Shown here piece by piece: positions 1 through 8,050 of a stretch of 64,000 nucleotides of DNA. The position numbers and the translations under genes are program-made. The stretch is from Secundilactobacillus oryzae JCM 18671 (GTDB lineage: Bacteria; Bacillota; Bacilli; Lactobacillales; Lactobacillaceae): the NCBI RefSeq assembly GCF_000740055.1, contig NZ_BBJM01000006.1, positions 1 to 64,000 of the forward strand. Direction: 5' to 3'. The notes beneath the pieces are model-generated. The model was not told where the DNA came from. It was given only the letters and a program-made list of their open reading frames with translations, and did not search any database. The number at the start of each line of letters is the position of its first letter. Positions within the stretch are counted from its first letter, which is position 1.

Positions 1-2
1 AA

Positions 3-110
3 GTAACGACTGATGAGATCCTAGCAGCACTTGAACTAATTAATCAACGACCATTAAAAATACATCATCAACAGACTGCCATTGAAAGATTCCGGGCTTG
101 TTCGGATTAA
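3..110 (+). CDS. IS30-type transposase, C-terminal end (partial, runs off the left edge)
   Basis: A 35-codon open frame enters from the left edge and stops at TAA 108-110. It contains INQRPLKIHHQQTAIERF, which resembles the last segment of IS30-family DDE transposases (Asn-x-Arg-Pro-x-Lys, then a Thr-x-x-Glu-x-Phe-like end). The catalytic core lies outside the window, so I cannot tell whether the element is complete. Its right terminal repeat should fall just after 110, next to the rnhB terminator. The family call rests on a short tail and is moderate. Confidence 0.55.
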   Translation, partial: VTTDEILAALELINQRPLKIHHQQTAIERFRACSD

Positions 111-129
111 ACTTGTAATTTGCCATAAT

Positions 130-174
130 AAAAAACGCTCCTCGTAGTGTCTATTACTAACTACGAGAAACGTT
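130..174 (-). terminator. Rho-independent terminator of rnhB
   Basis: The arms CTCGTAGT (141-148) and ACTACGAG (160-167) pair perfectly. They are extended by AACG/CGTT across a small internal loop, and the minus strand then reads a run of six T (130-135). The rnhB stop codon (157-159) lies in the hairpin loop. Confidence 0.6.
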
Positions 175-945
175 GAGTTGTTTACTAACGGGTGAAAAAC
201 TTTTTCTGTGAATGGGTGTGACGCCCAAACTGGCTAAGCCGCTAAGGTGATCTTTGGTGCCATATCCGGCATTCGCGGCAAACGCGTAGCCCGGATAAAT
301 AACATCGTACAGTGCCATCAAATGGTCCCGATAAACCTTGGCAACGATGCTGGCGGCAGAAACGCTCGCACTTTTAGCATCACCCTTGATTAACCGAGTC
401 TGCTGAATGGGCACGTCGATTTGCATCGCATCGACAATGATTTGCTGAGGTTGAACGGATAAGCGTTCTACTACCTGCTTCATTGCAACGCGAGTGGCCT
501 CGTAAATGTTGATGTCATCAATTAGCTGACTAGAAGCGACACCAATGCTGACACTTACCGCCTGTTCCAAAATTAGTGGAAAGAGACGCTCACGCTCGGC
601 ATGGGTCAACTGCTTAGAATCGTTGACTAACGGAATATCGAAATCGTGAGGTAAAATGACCGCTCCGGTCACAACCGGGCCAGCTAATGGTCCTCGTCCC
701 ACTTCGTCGACACCCGCAACGAACTCAATTCCATTTTCCCAGAAGTGACGTTCGTAACGGAGCCGTTCCTGAAACTGCTGTTCCAATAAAGCAGCAGCTT
801 GGATTCGTTTTTGAGTTTGCACGATTAACTTTTGGACACCAACTCGTTCATCATTTTGGTAAAGGGCTAAGTTCGAGTCATCTAGTTGAGTGACGTTTTG
901 CAATAGCGCCTTAATTTCACGAATGGGTTGTTTTGAATCAGTCAT
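157..945 (-). CDS. rnhB: Ribonuclease HII
   Basis: Cleaves RNA in RNA-DNA hybrids and starts ribonucleotide excision repair in the cytoplasm. The catalytic [14 protein letters not shown] motif gives Asp80/Glu81 in the 262-residue numbering. DSKQL follows near 110, and a further conserved Asp lies in IIVDAM near 172. The long N-terminal extension (about 70 residues) is usual for the Gram-positive form. I chose ATG 945, with AAGGTGA 8-9 bases before it, over an in-frame TTG 18 bases upstream. It overlaps the end of rbgA by 8 bases, so the two are probably co-transcribed as rbgA-rnhB. An IS element lies directly downstream. Confidence 0.95.
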   Translation of the reverse strand: MTDSKQPIREIKALLQNVTQLDDSNLALYQNDERVGVQKLIVQTQKRIQAAALLEQQFQERLRYERHFWENGIEFVAGVDEVGRGPLAGPVVTGAVILPHDFDIPLVNDSKQLTHAERERLFPLILEQAVSVSIGVASSQLIDDINIYEATRVAMKQVVERLSVQPQQIIVDAMQIDVPIQQTRLIKGDAKSASVSAASIVAKVYRDHLMALYDVIYPGYAFAANAGYGTKDHLSGLASLGVTPIHRKSFSPVSKQLNVSRS

Positions 946-1801
946 CGACCTTGTCACCTTCAAAATTAATGTCTAGCGTGTAGCGACCGAGTTTTTCTTT
1001 TCGAATATCCAAGATGATGCGTTCGCTGGCCTTATCATAATCGTCCTTCATACCAATTTTCCTGGTGATGGTTAGTAAAAGGTCCACGTCAGATAACGTC
1101 ATGTCGTCATCCGTTAAATGATAACGATCTTGAAGGGCTTTAAGGTGGAACGCCTTGAAATAGTGAATGGCATACAGTGCCACGTCATCACTAGCGAAAC
1201 GTTGATCCTTAATAGCACCAGTTAAGGCGAGCTTTTGGCCAGTTTCTGGATCCTCAAACTTAGGCCATAGGATTCCGGGCGTGTCTAAAAGCTCTAGTTT
1301 GGCAGATGAACGGAGCCATTGTTGCCCCTTGGTAACACCGGGCGTATCGCCGACTTGGGCAACTCGTCTGTTGACTAACCGGTTGAGAAGCGTCGATTTA
1401 CCGACGTTAGGAATTCCAACAGTCATTGCCCGAATCGCCCGTTCTTTGAGGCCTTTTTCGGCTTCACGAGTGAGCTTACCTGCCAGGATTTCCTCGCTGA
1501 TGCGAGTCACTTCCTTAGTCGTGATGTTGGCCTTCGAGTCGATGGCGATGGCTCTGACGCCTACCACCCGTTTGAAGTACTTAATCCACTCTTTGGTCAT
1601 TTCTGGATCGGCCAAGTCCTTCTTAGTCAAAATGATCAAATGTGGCTTGTCCTTGATTAGTCGTTTAATTTCTGGATTTCGTGAGGACAGGGGTAACCGT
1701 GCGTCCACTAATTCGAATACGATGTCGACAAGTGGCAGTTTTTCTTCTACTTGGCGGATAGCCTTGGCCATGTGACCGGGAAACCATTGAATAGTTGCCA
1801 T
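938..1801 (-). CDS. rbgA: Ribosome biogenesis GTPase RbgA/YlqF
   Basis: A circularly permuted GTPase needed for late 50S subunit assembly. The G motifs are out of usual order, as in this family: TKKD (G4) at 59-62, GIPNVGKS (G1) at 129-136 and DTPG (G3) at 173-176. The N-terminus [11 protein letters not shown] is typical, and 287 residues is normal length. ATG 1801 follows AAGGAG at good spacing. It heads an rbgA-rnhB pair. The neighbour upstream on the same strand is the AbiE cassette, separated by 169 bases in which I see no convincing terminator. Confidence 0.96.
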   Translation of the reverse strand: MATIQWFPGHMAKAIRQVEEKLPLVDIVFELVDARLPLSSRNPEIKRLIKDKPHLIILTKKDLADPEMTKEWIKYFKRVVGVRAIAIDSKANITTKEVTRISEEILAGKLTREAEKGLKERAIRAMTVGIPNVGKSTLLNRLVNRRVAQVGDTPGVTKGQQWLRSSAKLELLDTPGILWPKFEDPETGQKLALTGAIKDQRFASDDVALYAIHYFKAFHLKALQDRYHLTDDDMTLSDVDLLLTITRKIGMKDDYDKASERIILDIRKEKLGRYTLDINFEGDKVDD

Positions 1802-1970
1802 GAGGTGTAACTCCTTTCGTAGCAGAGACTTTCAAGCCCCTACTTCGTTGAAATTTATCTAGTTTTTAGTTTGAATTCTTCTGTAAAGCCTTTCATGGTG
1901 CATCTTTACATGCAATGTCTAGTTTAACATGTTTGAGAGAGATTTGAACTTTTTTCAAATGTTATCAGCA

Positions 1971-2831
1971 CTACTGCAGACCAGCCTTTTGAACCAGGTT
2001 AATTGCTGCCCGACACGTTTCAGCGAAGTCGATACCACGTGCATACTCGTTAGCCTTTTGATAGTTAAGCCATAGGTTTTGAAGATTTTGACTCGTTTCA
2101 AGCTCTGTAAGTACGGGAATATACATCCCTAATTGTCTGGTTGTCTCCCGCTTTTTGGCCGTTGCATGAATGGCTTGGTTTAGAATATTGAACCTAATAA
2201 TATTGGTTTTACTTAGGTGATCAAATAGATATAAGTCATAAAAATCTTTTAGTCTGGTATTTGTATCAGCTCGACTGACTATCGTCTCGAGCTTTTCTGC
2301 AACAATTGTTTCAACCGTATAGGCCATGATTTGAACAACTCGATCTTCAAGTATCATTTTATGACCATATTCAATTGCACGCTCAGTGATAACATCACCT
2401 GTTGAAATATCAACTTTAACGTGAATTTGCGTACTGAAAATTTGTGCACGAACATGTAATCGATAGCCTGAATATTCGTCTTCATCTCTAATTTCTTCGA
2501 TTTTTAAGATTGATAAGTTAACAGGATCATGAGGTAAATCGATGCCACAGACTTCTCGGAAAACAGTCAACATTTCATTTTCGTTGACCGGGATACCAAC
2601 GATTGATGTATCGATATCCCGTGTTGAGCGTGTGTCAGTACCAATTAGTGACGCAATTAAAAATCCGCCTTTCAACACAAGATTATTTTTATAACGAGAA
2701 TGTGCGATACGATCAATTAGAGCATCCAAAACCACCTCTTGCAACATAATCTGTGGTGTGATGTTGCGTTCTTTTGCTAATTGTTTAATTTTAGCTAGGA
2801 ATTGTTTCTTGTCAATGAAATCAATCCTCAC
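1971..2831 (-). CDS. AbiEii-family nucleotidyltransferase toxin (type IV toxin-antitoxin)
   Basis: Toxin half of an AbiE-type system. In characterised members it is a nucleotidyltransferase-like protein that arrests growth and can abort phage infection. Family motifs are visible: KGG at 54-56 with RSTRDID at 68-74 (nucleotidyltransferase motif), VKVDIS near 138-143, AEKLETI at 178-184 and RLKDFYDLY at 193-201. At 286 residues it is full length with no frame damage. It starts with GTG, and that GTG overlaps the antitoxin stop (GTGA), so the pair is translationally coupled. Base composition is poor in GC (19 and 18 GC in the 60-base stretches 2161-2220 and 2221-2280), which supports acquisition. 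Target and phage specificity cannot be read from sequence. Confidence 0.88.
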   Translation of the reverse strand: MRIDFIDKKQFLAKIKQLAKERNITPQIMLQEVVLDALIDRIAHSRYKNNLVLKGGFLIASLIGTDTRSTRDIDTSIVGIPVNENEMLTVFREVCGIDLPHDPVNLSILKIEEIRDEDEYSGYRLHVRAQIFSTQIHVKVDISTGDVITERAIEYGHKMILEDRVVQIMAYTVETIVAEKLETIVSRADTNTRLKDFYDLYLFDHLSKTNIIRFNILNQAIHATAKKRETTRQLGMYIPVLTELETSQNLQNLWLNYQKANEYARGIDFAETCRAAINLVQKAGLQ

Positions 2832-3421
2832 AGTAAAACCCCCATGTACTTTCTAATTTCTTCTTCCACTTTAAACGTTTTTGCGTAAGTCATTAATTTA
2901 TGCAGATTCTTTGCCTTCGAATGTGCATAAGAGTTCATTGCCTGTTTAATGGTTTCAGCATCAGACCGATCGCGGGTACGTAAAATATCGCACAAGGTAC
3001 GTTCAACATCGTAAACCTTAACTTCATGCCCCCCGGGTGTTTTAGTAGTTGAGATGCCAATATCATAAAGTTCCTTTTTTTGCCGATAAATTTTAATTGG
3101 CGCATCCGTTTTCTTACTATACGCATATGGTAAAGGGAAATTCATTTCATACGTGCTGGGTGTGCGATCAATCATTCCAAAGAGAAATAGTGCGGTATCT
3201 TTAAAGAAAACCCCTTTAGAAAGCCGATACTGCAATGCGGCAATATCATCGCCAAATTCAAGTGGATCAATATAAACGCCCGGGGCTAATTTTTCTAGTT
3301 GACCGTGAGCGAACATATTGCGTAACACTCTAGGCGAAATTCCCATGTCATCAACAGCCTTAGCCGTAATTTGTCCGCCGTTGGTATTTAAATACGTAAT
3401 GATCTCGTCTTGCTGACTCAT
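2828..3421 (-). CDS. AbiEi-family antitoxin and autorepressor
   Basis: Antitoxin of the AbiE pair, 197 residues. The N-terminus (about 5-60) looks like the winged-helix DNA-binding domain of AbiEi proteins (ITAKAVDDMGISPRVLRNM then a GVYIDP turn). The rest matches the AbiEi C-terminal domain, including VYDVERTLCDILR near 145. Known AbiEi proteins neutralise AbiEii without direct binding and repress their own promoter through inverted repeats. ATG 3421 follows AGGTGA. A strong inverted repeat covers the promoter just upstream, which fits autoregulation. It is co-transcribed with the toxin, with a 4-base overlap. Confidence 0.87.
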   Translation of the reverse strand: MSQQDEIITYLNTNGGQITAKAVDDMGISPRVLRNMFAHGQLEKLAPGVYIDPLEFGDDIAALQYRLSKGVFFKDTALFLFGMIDRTPSTYEMNFPLPYAYSKKTDAPIKIYRQKKELYDIGISTTKTPGGHEVKVYDVERTLCDILRTRDRSDAETIKQAMNSYAHSKAKNLHKLMTYAKTFKVEEEIRKYMGVLL

Positions 3422-3443
3422 TTAATTCACCTCGATACAAAAT

Positions 3444-3490
3444 ATCCGTTTTATACTCAAAGTATACCATATAGTGAGTATAAACCGGAT
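3444..3490 (-). promoter_or_regulatory. Promoter and operator-like inverted repeat of the AbiE operon
   Basis: Two 16-base arms (3444-3459 and 3475-3490) are inverted copies with one mismatch, separated by 15 bases. An extended -10 element, TGGTATACT on the minus strand (3461-3469), lies inside the spacer, so a protein bound to the arms would cover the promoter. AbiEi proteins are known to bind inverted repeats here. No good -35 is visible. Confidence 0.72.
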
Positions 3491-3517
3491 AAAATGACGT
3501 ACAATTTATTTCAATAA

Positions 3518-3546
3518 TTTACATGGCTACTTACACAAGATATACT
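3518..3546 (+). promoter_or_regulatory. Promoter of the lone HigA-type gene
   Basis: TTTACA (3518-3523), a 17-base spacer and TATACT (3541-3546) make a good sigma-A promoter 37 bases before the ATG. It diverges from the AbiE promoter. Confidence 0.6.
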
Positions 3547-3582
3547 GAATTTGATAACCCATTTACACTGGAGATGTTTTAA

Positions 3583-3876
3583 ATGCCAACTATTCCCACC
3601 CCCAAATTAAGCGAAATTCTCCGCGAAGAATTTCTAGAACCATTAAATCTATCAGCTTATGCCCTTGCTAAGCAGATTGGCGTTCCTACTTCCCGGATTC
3701 AAGACATCTTACACGATCGTCGCCAAGTTACTGTTGACACTTCCGTTCGTTTAGGCCGATTCTTTGGTGTCTCCGACCGTTACTTTTTGAACCTTCAAAA
3801 CGATATTGATATCCGTAATGCTAATCTGAATAATAAGGATAGCTATGACCAAATCAAGCCTTTGCAACTATCATAA
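3583..3876 (+). CDS. HigA-family antitoxin (XRE helix-turn-helix), no toxin beside it
   Basis: A 97-residue protein with the HigA/VapI pattern: LSEILREEFLEPLNLSAYA, then the helix-turn-helix LAKQIGVPTSRIQDILHDRR, then SVRLGRFFGVSDRYFLNLQ. HigA proteins neutralise the RNase HigB and repress the higBA promoter. HigB normally lies just upstream, but here the 160 bases before it belong to the divergent AbiE promoter and to its own promoter, with no HigB remnant that I can recognise. It has its own promoter and terminator, so it is expressed alone. It could be an orphan antitoxin, a regulator, or a partner of a toxin elsewhere. Confidence 0.82.
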   Translation: MPTIPTPKLSEILREEFLEPLNLSAYALAKQIGVPTSRIQDILHDRRQVTVDTSVRLGRFFGVSDRYFLNLQNDIDIRNANLNNKDSYDQIKPLQLS

Positions 3877-3893
3877 TCTTTTCCACGATCTTA

Positions 3894-3924
3894 CCCCGAA
3901 CTTTAAACAGTTTGGGGCTTTTTT
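3894..3924 (+). terminator. Terminator of the HigA-type gene
   Basis: CCCCGAAC (3894-3901) pairs with GTTTGGGG (3910-3917), including one G-T pair, and is followed by six T. Confidence 0.75.
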
Positions 3925-3935
3925 GTATGACCAAT

Positions 3936-3988
3936 AAAAAAAGCCGCTTTCTAGTCCAATCATGTCACTGATTGGGTATAAAACGGCT
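3936..3988 (-). terminator. Terminator of the ypmS-yozE operon
   Basis: On the minus strand a GCCG/CGGC base and a CCAATCA/TGATTGG upper stem form a long interrupted hairpin that ends in seven T (3936-3942). Confidence 0.7.
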
Positions 3989-4010
3989 AACATTATTTCA
4001 ATATTAACTT

Positions 4011-4232
4011 TTAACTCATCGACGCCAAATACATCGACCATGCTTCATCAAAAATGGTCATTGATGGTAAGTAACTAGCATTTTCTTCCAGGTACTTCGA
4101 TAATCGATCAAATGAGGTTTCCTGCTTTGGAAAACTTTGATCATAAAACGCATTATTGGCGAACTCTGCCACGGATTCGTAGCTATTCGGATTTCGCTGA
4201 GTCATGAGGTACTCATAGAATGATTTATACAT
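4011..4232 (-). CDS. YozE family protein (UPF0346)
   Basis: A 73-residue protein of the YozE/UPF0346 family, recognised by [15 protein letters not shown] at the start and the acidic-aromatic pattern that follows ([14 protein letters not shown]). These are small alpha-helical cytoplasmic proteins without an assigned activity. The ATG overlaps the stop of ypmS by one base (TAATG), so the two are coupled. It is the last gene of the operon, and a terminator follows. Confidence 0.85.
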   Translation of the reverse strand: MYKSFYEYLMTQRNPNSYESVAEFANNAFYDQSFPKQETSFDRLSKYLEENASYLPSMTIFDEAWSMYLASMS

Positions 4233-4852
4233 TAAAATCCTCCAATCTTACCTGATTTTGGAATGTTGACTTGGAAAGCGAACTGGCCGTCCCCCGTCAT
4301 ATCAATTTTCTTAGCTTTGTAGGACAAGCCTTTTGACTTGTTCATATTATTTAAGTCTAACGTGATTGTCTTCTTTTTGGAATCTAAACGAATCCACTCT
4401 GGGAATTTGTAGTTCTTGGCTGCATAGTTCATGACGAAACTAATTGGCAACCGCAAACTTCCAACGGACAGGCGGTTTGCATCGAGGCGCACGTTACCGT
4501 TTTTTAAGACAACGGGCTGCAGTGCCAAAGCAAAGTTAACGTTGGCACCAAGAATTTTGGTGCTGCCACCCAAGACGGCTTCGTCATTAACTGTAAATTC
4601 ATACTTCATTTTTTGATTCTTTTGAACCTTGTTGAGGTAGAAGTTAGAAAGTGAATTGAGTTGGTCCTTGTTAAGACTCACGTCAAAGCTGTTGTTACTG
4701 GCAACTGAGCTGCCCGAGGAGGCGGTCTGTTTAACTGGCATCAAGGCTTGAGCCCCAACGATGACAATGGCACCGACTAAAACAATAACTAGTGCCCAGA
4801 AAGCTGTTTTCCAGCCATCTCGTTTTTGCGGTTGTTCTGATCTGTTTCTCAT
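4232..4852 (-). CDS. YpmS family membrane-anchored protein (DUF2140)
   Basis: A 206-residue protein with a basic N-terminus, one membrane segment (about 15-37, [18 protein letters not shown]) and an extracytoplasmic domain. The domain contains the YpmS/DUF2140 patterns [30 protein letters not shown] and FPEWIRLD. Function is not established for the family. It lies between a GDSL hydrolase and yozE, as in Bacillus (ypmR-ypmS neighbourhood), and is separated from the hydrolase by 12 bases, so co-transcription is likely. Confidence 0.82.
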   Translation of the reverse strand: MRNRSEQPQKRDGWKTAFWALVIVLVGAIVIVGAQALMPVKQTASSGSSVASNNSFDVSLNKDQLNSLSNFYLNKVQKNQKMKYEFTVNDEAVLGGSTKILGANVNFALALQPVVLKNGNVRLDANRLSVGSLRLPISFVMNYAAKNYKFPEWIRLDSKKKTITLDLNNMNKSKGLSYKAKKIDMTGDGQFAFQVNIPKSGKIGGF

Positions 4853-4864
4853 ACTATCCTACTC

Positions 4865-5785
4865 CTACCTTTCCCACTGGTCGCGATGAGCCATCATCAC
4901 TTTGTACAGGTGATTGGTCATGATGCCATAGCCTTTATGGTTCGGGTGAAAATGGTCATCGTTTGAAATGTAAATATTTGAATTCTTATGTTGCTCGCTC
5001 ATGACGTCATTATACCTGGCCAGGTTGAGCCCCTGACCGTTAACGTTCTTATTCTGCTTAACCAGTTTGGCCCGCTTAGCCTTTGTATTGTACTGGCCAT
5101 CAGACAAGTCATGATTGATATCGACAAAATAGGCGTGGCCGTCTGCCTGGGCAGTCTTTTTGGCCGCTTCATTGTAGTCTGCAACTGACTGGCTAATCAG
5201 CGATACATTTGCAAAGTAAACGTAAACCGGGTTATAGATGCTGTACAGGAACAATGGTGCCTTAGGATTAACCTTTCGAATCTCAGTCATTAAACTAGTC
5301 AGTTTATCCTGATACGTATCTAAGGCCGTGGACATATCCTTTTTAACGGTAGTCGTAGAGCTCACAAACATTTCTTGTTGGAGACGTTGGAATAAGTCAT
5401 TTCCACCCACCGTCATTACAATCACATCAGCATTCTTCAATGTTTTTTGAAATTTAGGCTGTGTCTTCAACCGCTTTTCAATTTGATCAGAGCGGTTACC
5501 CGCAACCCCATAATTAGCCGTTGAAACTTTGACGTTTTGTTTCGACTCGAGCTTCGACTTGATTTGGGAGACGTAGCCGCCCTGCTTCTTCTCGTCACCC
5601 ACGCCTTCCGTCAGTGAGTCGCCTAAAGCCACCAAGTTAATGTGTTGGGGCTTTGAGGTGGTTAGACTATGATGACCATTAAAGGCGAAAAAGGCCCCGC
5701 CAATTCCTGCCAATACAACCACAACAAGTAACCCAATCCACCAGCCTTTAAAATGATGTTGTTTCTTTCGATCGCTTCTCCTCAT
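4865..5785 (-). CDS. Membrane-anchored SGNH/GDSL hydrolase (YpmR-like)
   Basis: Probable secreted esterase or lipase-type hydrolase anchored by one N-terminal helix (about 15-34). Catalytic blocks are present: LVALGDSLTEG (Ser57) at 52-61, GGND at 127-130 and DDHFHPNHKGYG near the end, supplying the Asp-His pair. Substrate is unknown. The open frame extends upstream to a TTG, but that stretch overlaps the degV terminator. ATG 5785, preceded by AAAGGGAG, is the better start and gives 306 residues. First gene of the hydrolase-ypmS-yozE operon. Confidence 0.87.
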   Translation of the reverse strand: MRRSDRKKQHHFKGWWIGLLVVVVLAGIGGAFFAFNGHHSLTTSKPQHINLVALGDSLTEGVGDEKKQGGYVSQIKSKLESKQNVKVSTANYGVAGNRSDQIEKRLKTQPKFQKTLKNADVIVMTVGGNDLFQRLQQEMFVSSTTTVKKDMSTALDTYQDKLTSLMTEIRKVNPKAPLFLYSIYNPVYVYFANVSLISQSVADYNEAAKKTAQADGHAYFVDINHDLSDGQYNTKAKRAKLVKQNKNVNGQGLNLARYNDVMSEQHKNSNIYISNDDHFHPNHKGYGIMTNHLYKVMMAHRDQWER

Positions 5786-5802
5786 ACATTTTCTCCCTTT
5801 TA

Positions 5803-5832
5803 CACAAAAGAGGTGGGACAATATCCCGCCTC
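5803..5832 (-). terminator. Terminator downstream of the DegV gene
   Basis: On the minus strand GAGG-GGGA pairs with TCCC-CCTC around one mismatch, followed by TTTT. It lies between the degV stop and the ribosome binding site of the hydrolase gene. Confidence 0.55.
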
Positions 5833-5845
5833 CGCCTGACAATTA

Positions 5846-6697
5846 TTAGTCTTCATCTTCGTAATAGTACATCAGTGCAAATGCACCTGGTCCACCATGA
5901 GTGGCGATAATCGGCACTGTTTCACGAACTAAAACGGGTACATCAGGAAACATCGGTTGAACCCGATCCTTGATGGCGTTAGCCGTATCAAGCGCACCAA
6001 CATGGGAAATTCCGATGCCCTTCATGTGCTTAATCGTGCCCATTTGCTCGTAAACCTTTTCGAAGAACTTATCGATGGTCTTCATACCACGACCCTTGGT
6101 TTTGACTTTGAGCTCACCGTTGGTTACTTCAAGCACAATCTTGATGTTCAATAGTGATGAAATGGCCCCGGTCATACGACCTAAACGGCCACCCTTAACT
6201 AGGTTATCAAGTGACACAACACCCATGTAAAGCTTGCTGTGATCACGCACGTATTCGGCGCGTTTGATGATGGTTTCTTTATCCGCACCTTGTTGTGCTA
6301 ATTTGGCTGCCTCAATGACTTGGAAAGCCAATGAACGGTCAGTGGTTGTACTATCAATAACGGTCACGTCCGTCTTACTTAACGTCGCTGCCTGCTCAGC
6401 TGTGTGTACCGTTCCACTGATTGCTTCCAGCATATTGAAGCAAATAACTTGGCTACCATCTTCGCCGAGTCGGTCAAATGTTTCAACAAAATTGCCCAAT
6501 GGCGGTTGACTCGTCTTTGGTAAAGCCTTTGAATGAATCATTTTCTGGAAAAATTCATCGTTTGTAATTGTTTCTTGTTCAATATAAATCGTGTCATCAA
6601 TCATTACCGATAGTGGCACAATCGTAATATCTAAGTCTTTAACTTCCTGATCCGTCAATCCAGCGGACGAATCAGTTACGATCTTAATGCTTGCCAT
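5846..6697 (-). CDS. DegV family fatty-acid-binding protein
   Basis: A 283-residue DegV-family protein. The family binds a fatty acid in a two-domain fold, and some members (FakB) deliver it to a fatty acid kinase for phospholipid synthesis. Visible signatures are KIVTDSSAGL at 4-13, SQPPLGNF near 62, VIDSTTTDRSLAFQ near 113, NLVKGGRLGRMTGAI near 164 and the end HGGPGAFALMYY. ATG 6697 was chosen. Upstream on the minus strand is an extended -10 like TGCTATACT (6773-6781). It is probably a single-gene unit with its own terminator. Confidence 0.88.
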   Translation of the reverse strand: MASIKIVTDSSAGLTDQEVKDLDITIVPLSVMIDDTIYIEQETITNDEFFQKMIHSKALPKTSQPPLGNFVETFDRLGEDGSQVICFNMLEAISGTVHTAEQAATLSKTDVTVIDSTTTDRSLAFQVIEAAKLAQQGADKETIIKRAEYVRDHSKLYMGVVSLDNLVKGGRLGRMTGAISSLLNIKIVLEVTNGELKVKTKGRGMKTIDKFFEKVYEQMGTIKHMKGIGISHVGALDTANAIKDRVQPMFPDVPVLVRETVPIIATHGGPGAFALMYYYEDED

Positions 6698-6814
6698 TTA
6701 GTCAACTACCACTCTTTCTGCCCCGAAGGTAAATTAATCTGGTTCTTTCTATTCTAGCGCAGGTTCGCTAATAGTATAGCAGACTTAATCAACTTTTTCA
6801 TCGGAAATATCAGC

Positions 6815-6843
6815 TTGCCATTGGTTTCCAACACGGTTAAAAT
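6815..6843 (+). promoter_or_regulatory. Promoter of the hemolysin III-like gene
   Basis: TTGCCA (6815-6820), a 17-base spacer and TAAAAT (6838-6843) lie just ahead of the GAGGTGA ribosome binding site. Confidence 0.6.
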
Positions 6844-6861
6844 TCTAGTGAGGTGACTTTT

Positions 6862-7509
6862 TTGCAAACATTATCAAAACGCGAACGCCGCTATTTAATT
6901 TTAAATGAAGTTTTTAATTCAATTACTCACGGTTTGGGCGTCGGCCTGAGCATTGCCGCTTTAGTCCTATTAGTAATTAAGGCTGCTGGAACTCACGATG
7001 CCATGCGGATTACATCCTTCAGCATTTACGGTGCCATCCTGATTCTCTTTTACTTAGCCTCCACCCTGTTTCACAGTCTCGTCTTCACCCGTGCCAGCCA
7101 CGTTTTCCAGATTTTCGACCATTCGGCTATCTACTTGCTGATTGCCGGAACGTACACGCCGTACTGTTTAGTCGTTATCAAAGGCGCACTAGGTTGGACA
7201 ATTCTCAGTATCATTTGGGTGATGGCCATTCTAGGTATCATCTACAAATCAATTTGGCTCGGTAAATTTCAAACGTTGTCGACAGTCATCTACGTGGTGA
7301 TGGGCTGGATGTGTATCTTAGGTTTCCACTCGTTGTACGTAGGCCTTGGTAAGGTTGGCTTTTACCTGTTGGTTGCTGGTGGCGTTGCCTTCACATTAGG
7401 CGCCGTCCTCTACAGCTTTAAAGGGATAAAGTTTGGCCACGTCATCTGGCACCTTTTTGTGTTACTGGGCACCATCTTGATGTTCTTTTCAATTTACTTA
7501 TATGCTTAA
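6862..7509 (+). CDS. Hemolysin III/YqfA family membrane protein (PAQR-like)
   Basis: An integral membrane protein of the hemolysin III family with seven predicted helices. Family residues are visible: NSITHGLG near the N-terminus, STLFHS in helix 3, DHSAIYLLIAGTYTPY in the middle and GHVIWHLFVLLG near the end. The conserved His and Asp residues form the putative metal site of the PAQR superfamily. Role in lactobacilli is not known. The frame opens at GTG 6853, but that codon lies inside the GAGGTGA Shine-Dalgarno, so TTG 6862 (six bases downstream, 215 residues) is the likelier start. Monocistronic, with a terminator shared with dfrA. Confidence 0.85.
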   Translation: MQTLSKRERRYLILNEVFNSITHGLGVGLSIAALVLLVIKAAGTHDAMRITSFSIYGAILILFYLASTLFHSLVFTRASHVFQIFDHSAIYLLIAGTYTPYCLVVIKGALGWTILSIIWVMAILGIIYKSIWLGKFQTLSTVIYVVMGWMCILGFHSLYVGLGKVGFYLLVAGGVAFTLGAVLYSFKGIKFGHVIWHLFVLLGTILMFFSIYLYA

Positions 7510-7514
7510 ACAAT

Positions 7515-7545
7515 AAAAGTGCTTGGACCTTGTCCAAGCACTTTT
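7515..7545. terminator. Bidirectional terminator between hemolysin III-like gene and dfrA
   Basis: A perfect 14-base inverted repeat (7515-7528 and 7532-7545) with a 3-base loop. AAAA and TTTT at the ends serve both convergent genes. Confidence 0.85.
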
Positions 7546-8037
7546 CTATTTCCGCCTATAGTGTTCAAATCGGTGTGGAATCGTATTCTTCTCATCAAGG
7601 ATGCCTTCGCGACTGCTAACCAGTTCAAACTGGCTGTAGTCAACCTCAGGCATGTAGGTGTCCGCGGGAAATTGCCCGTCCAACTTAGTCACGTACAAAT
7701 CAGAGGCGTATGGCAGCAATAGTTTAAAGATGCTGGCACCACCACTCACGTAAATTTCTTCATCCTTGTGATTCTTAGCGTAGTCCAGTAACTCATCCAA
7801 CGAATGAAGTTCAATGACACCCTCTGGATACTGTTCCACTGGATTTAAAGTCAGTACGATATTCTTGCGTCGTGGAAGTGGTCGGCCGTAACTAGCGAAA
7901 GTCCGACTCCCCGAAACTAAGGTGTGATCAATCGTGGTTTCCTTGAAAAATTTCATATCGGCGGGTAAGTGCCATGGTAGATGACCCTCGAACCCGATGG
8001 CGTGATTCTGATCTTCCGCCCAGACAAATTTAAACAT
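7546..8037 (-). CDS. dfrA: Dihydrofolate reductase
   Basis: Reduces dihydrofolate to tetrahydrofolate with NADPH and recycles the folate oxidised by thymidylate synthase. The active-site stretch FVWAEDQNHAIGFEGHLPWHLPAD gives the Trp-Ala-x(n)-Gly-x-x-Leu-Pro-Trp pattern. SGSRTF, an IYVSGG-type loop (YVSGGASIF) and the C-terminal aromatic end follow. ATG 8037 with GGGGGA six bases before it gives 163 residues. A longer frame starting at 8091 would overlap thyA and has no Shine-Dalgarno. It follows thyA by 13 bases: a thyA-dfrA operon. Confidence 0.94.
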   Translation of the reverse strand: MFKFVWAEDQNHAIGFEGHLPWHLPADMKFFKETTIDHTLVSGSRTFASYGRPLPRRKNIVLTLNPVEQYPEGVIELHSLDELLDYAKNHKDEEIYVSGGASIFKLLLPYASDLYVTKLDGQFPADTYMPEVDYSQFELVSSREGILDEKNTIPHRFEHYRRK

Positions 8038-8050
8038 GGTCATTCCCCCA

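Noticed and set aside
1942-1960. Small TTTGAA/TTCAAA hairpin after the AbiEii gene as a terminator
   Set aside because: The stem is short and A/T only, and no T-run follows on the minus strand.
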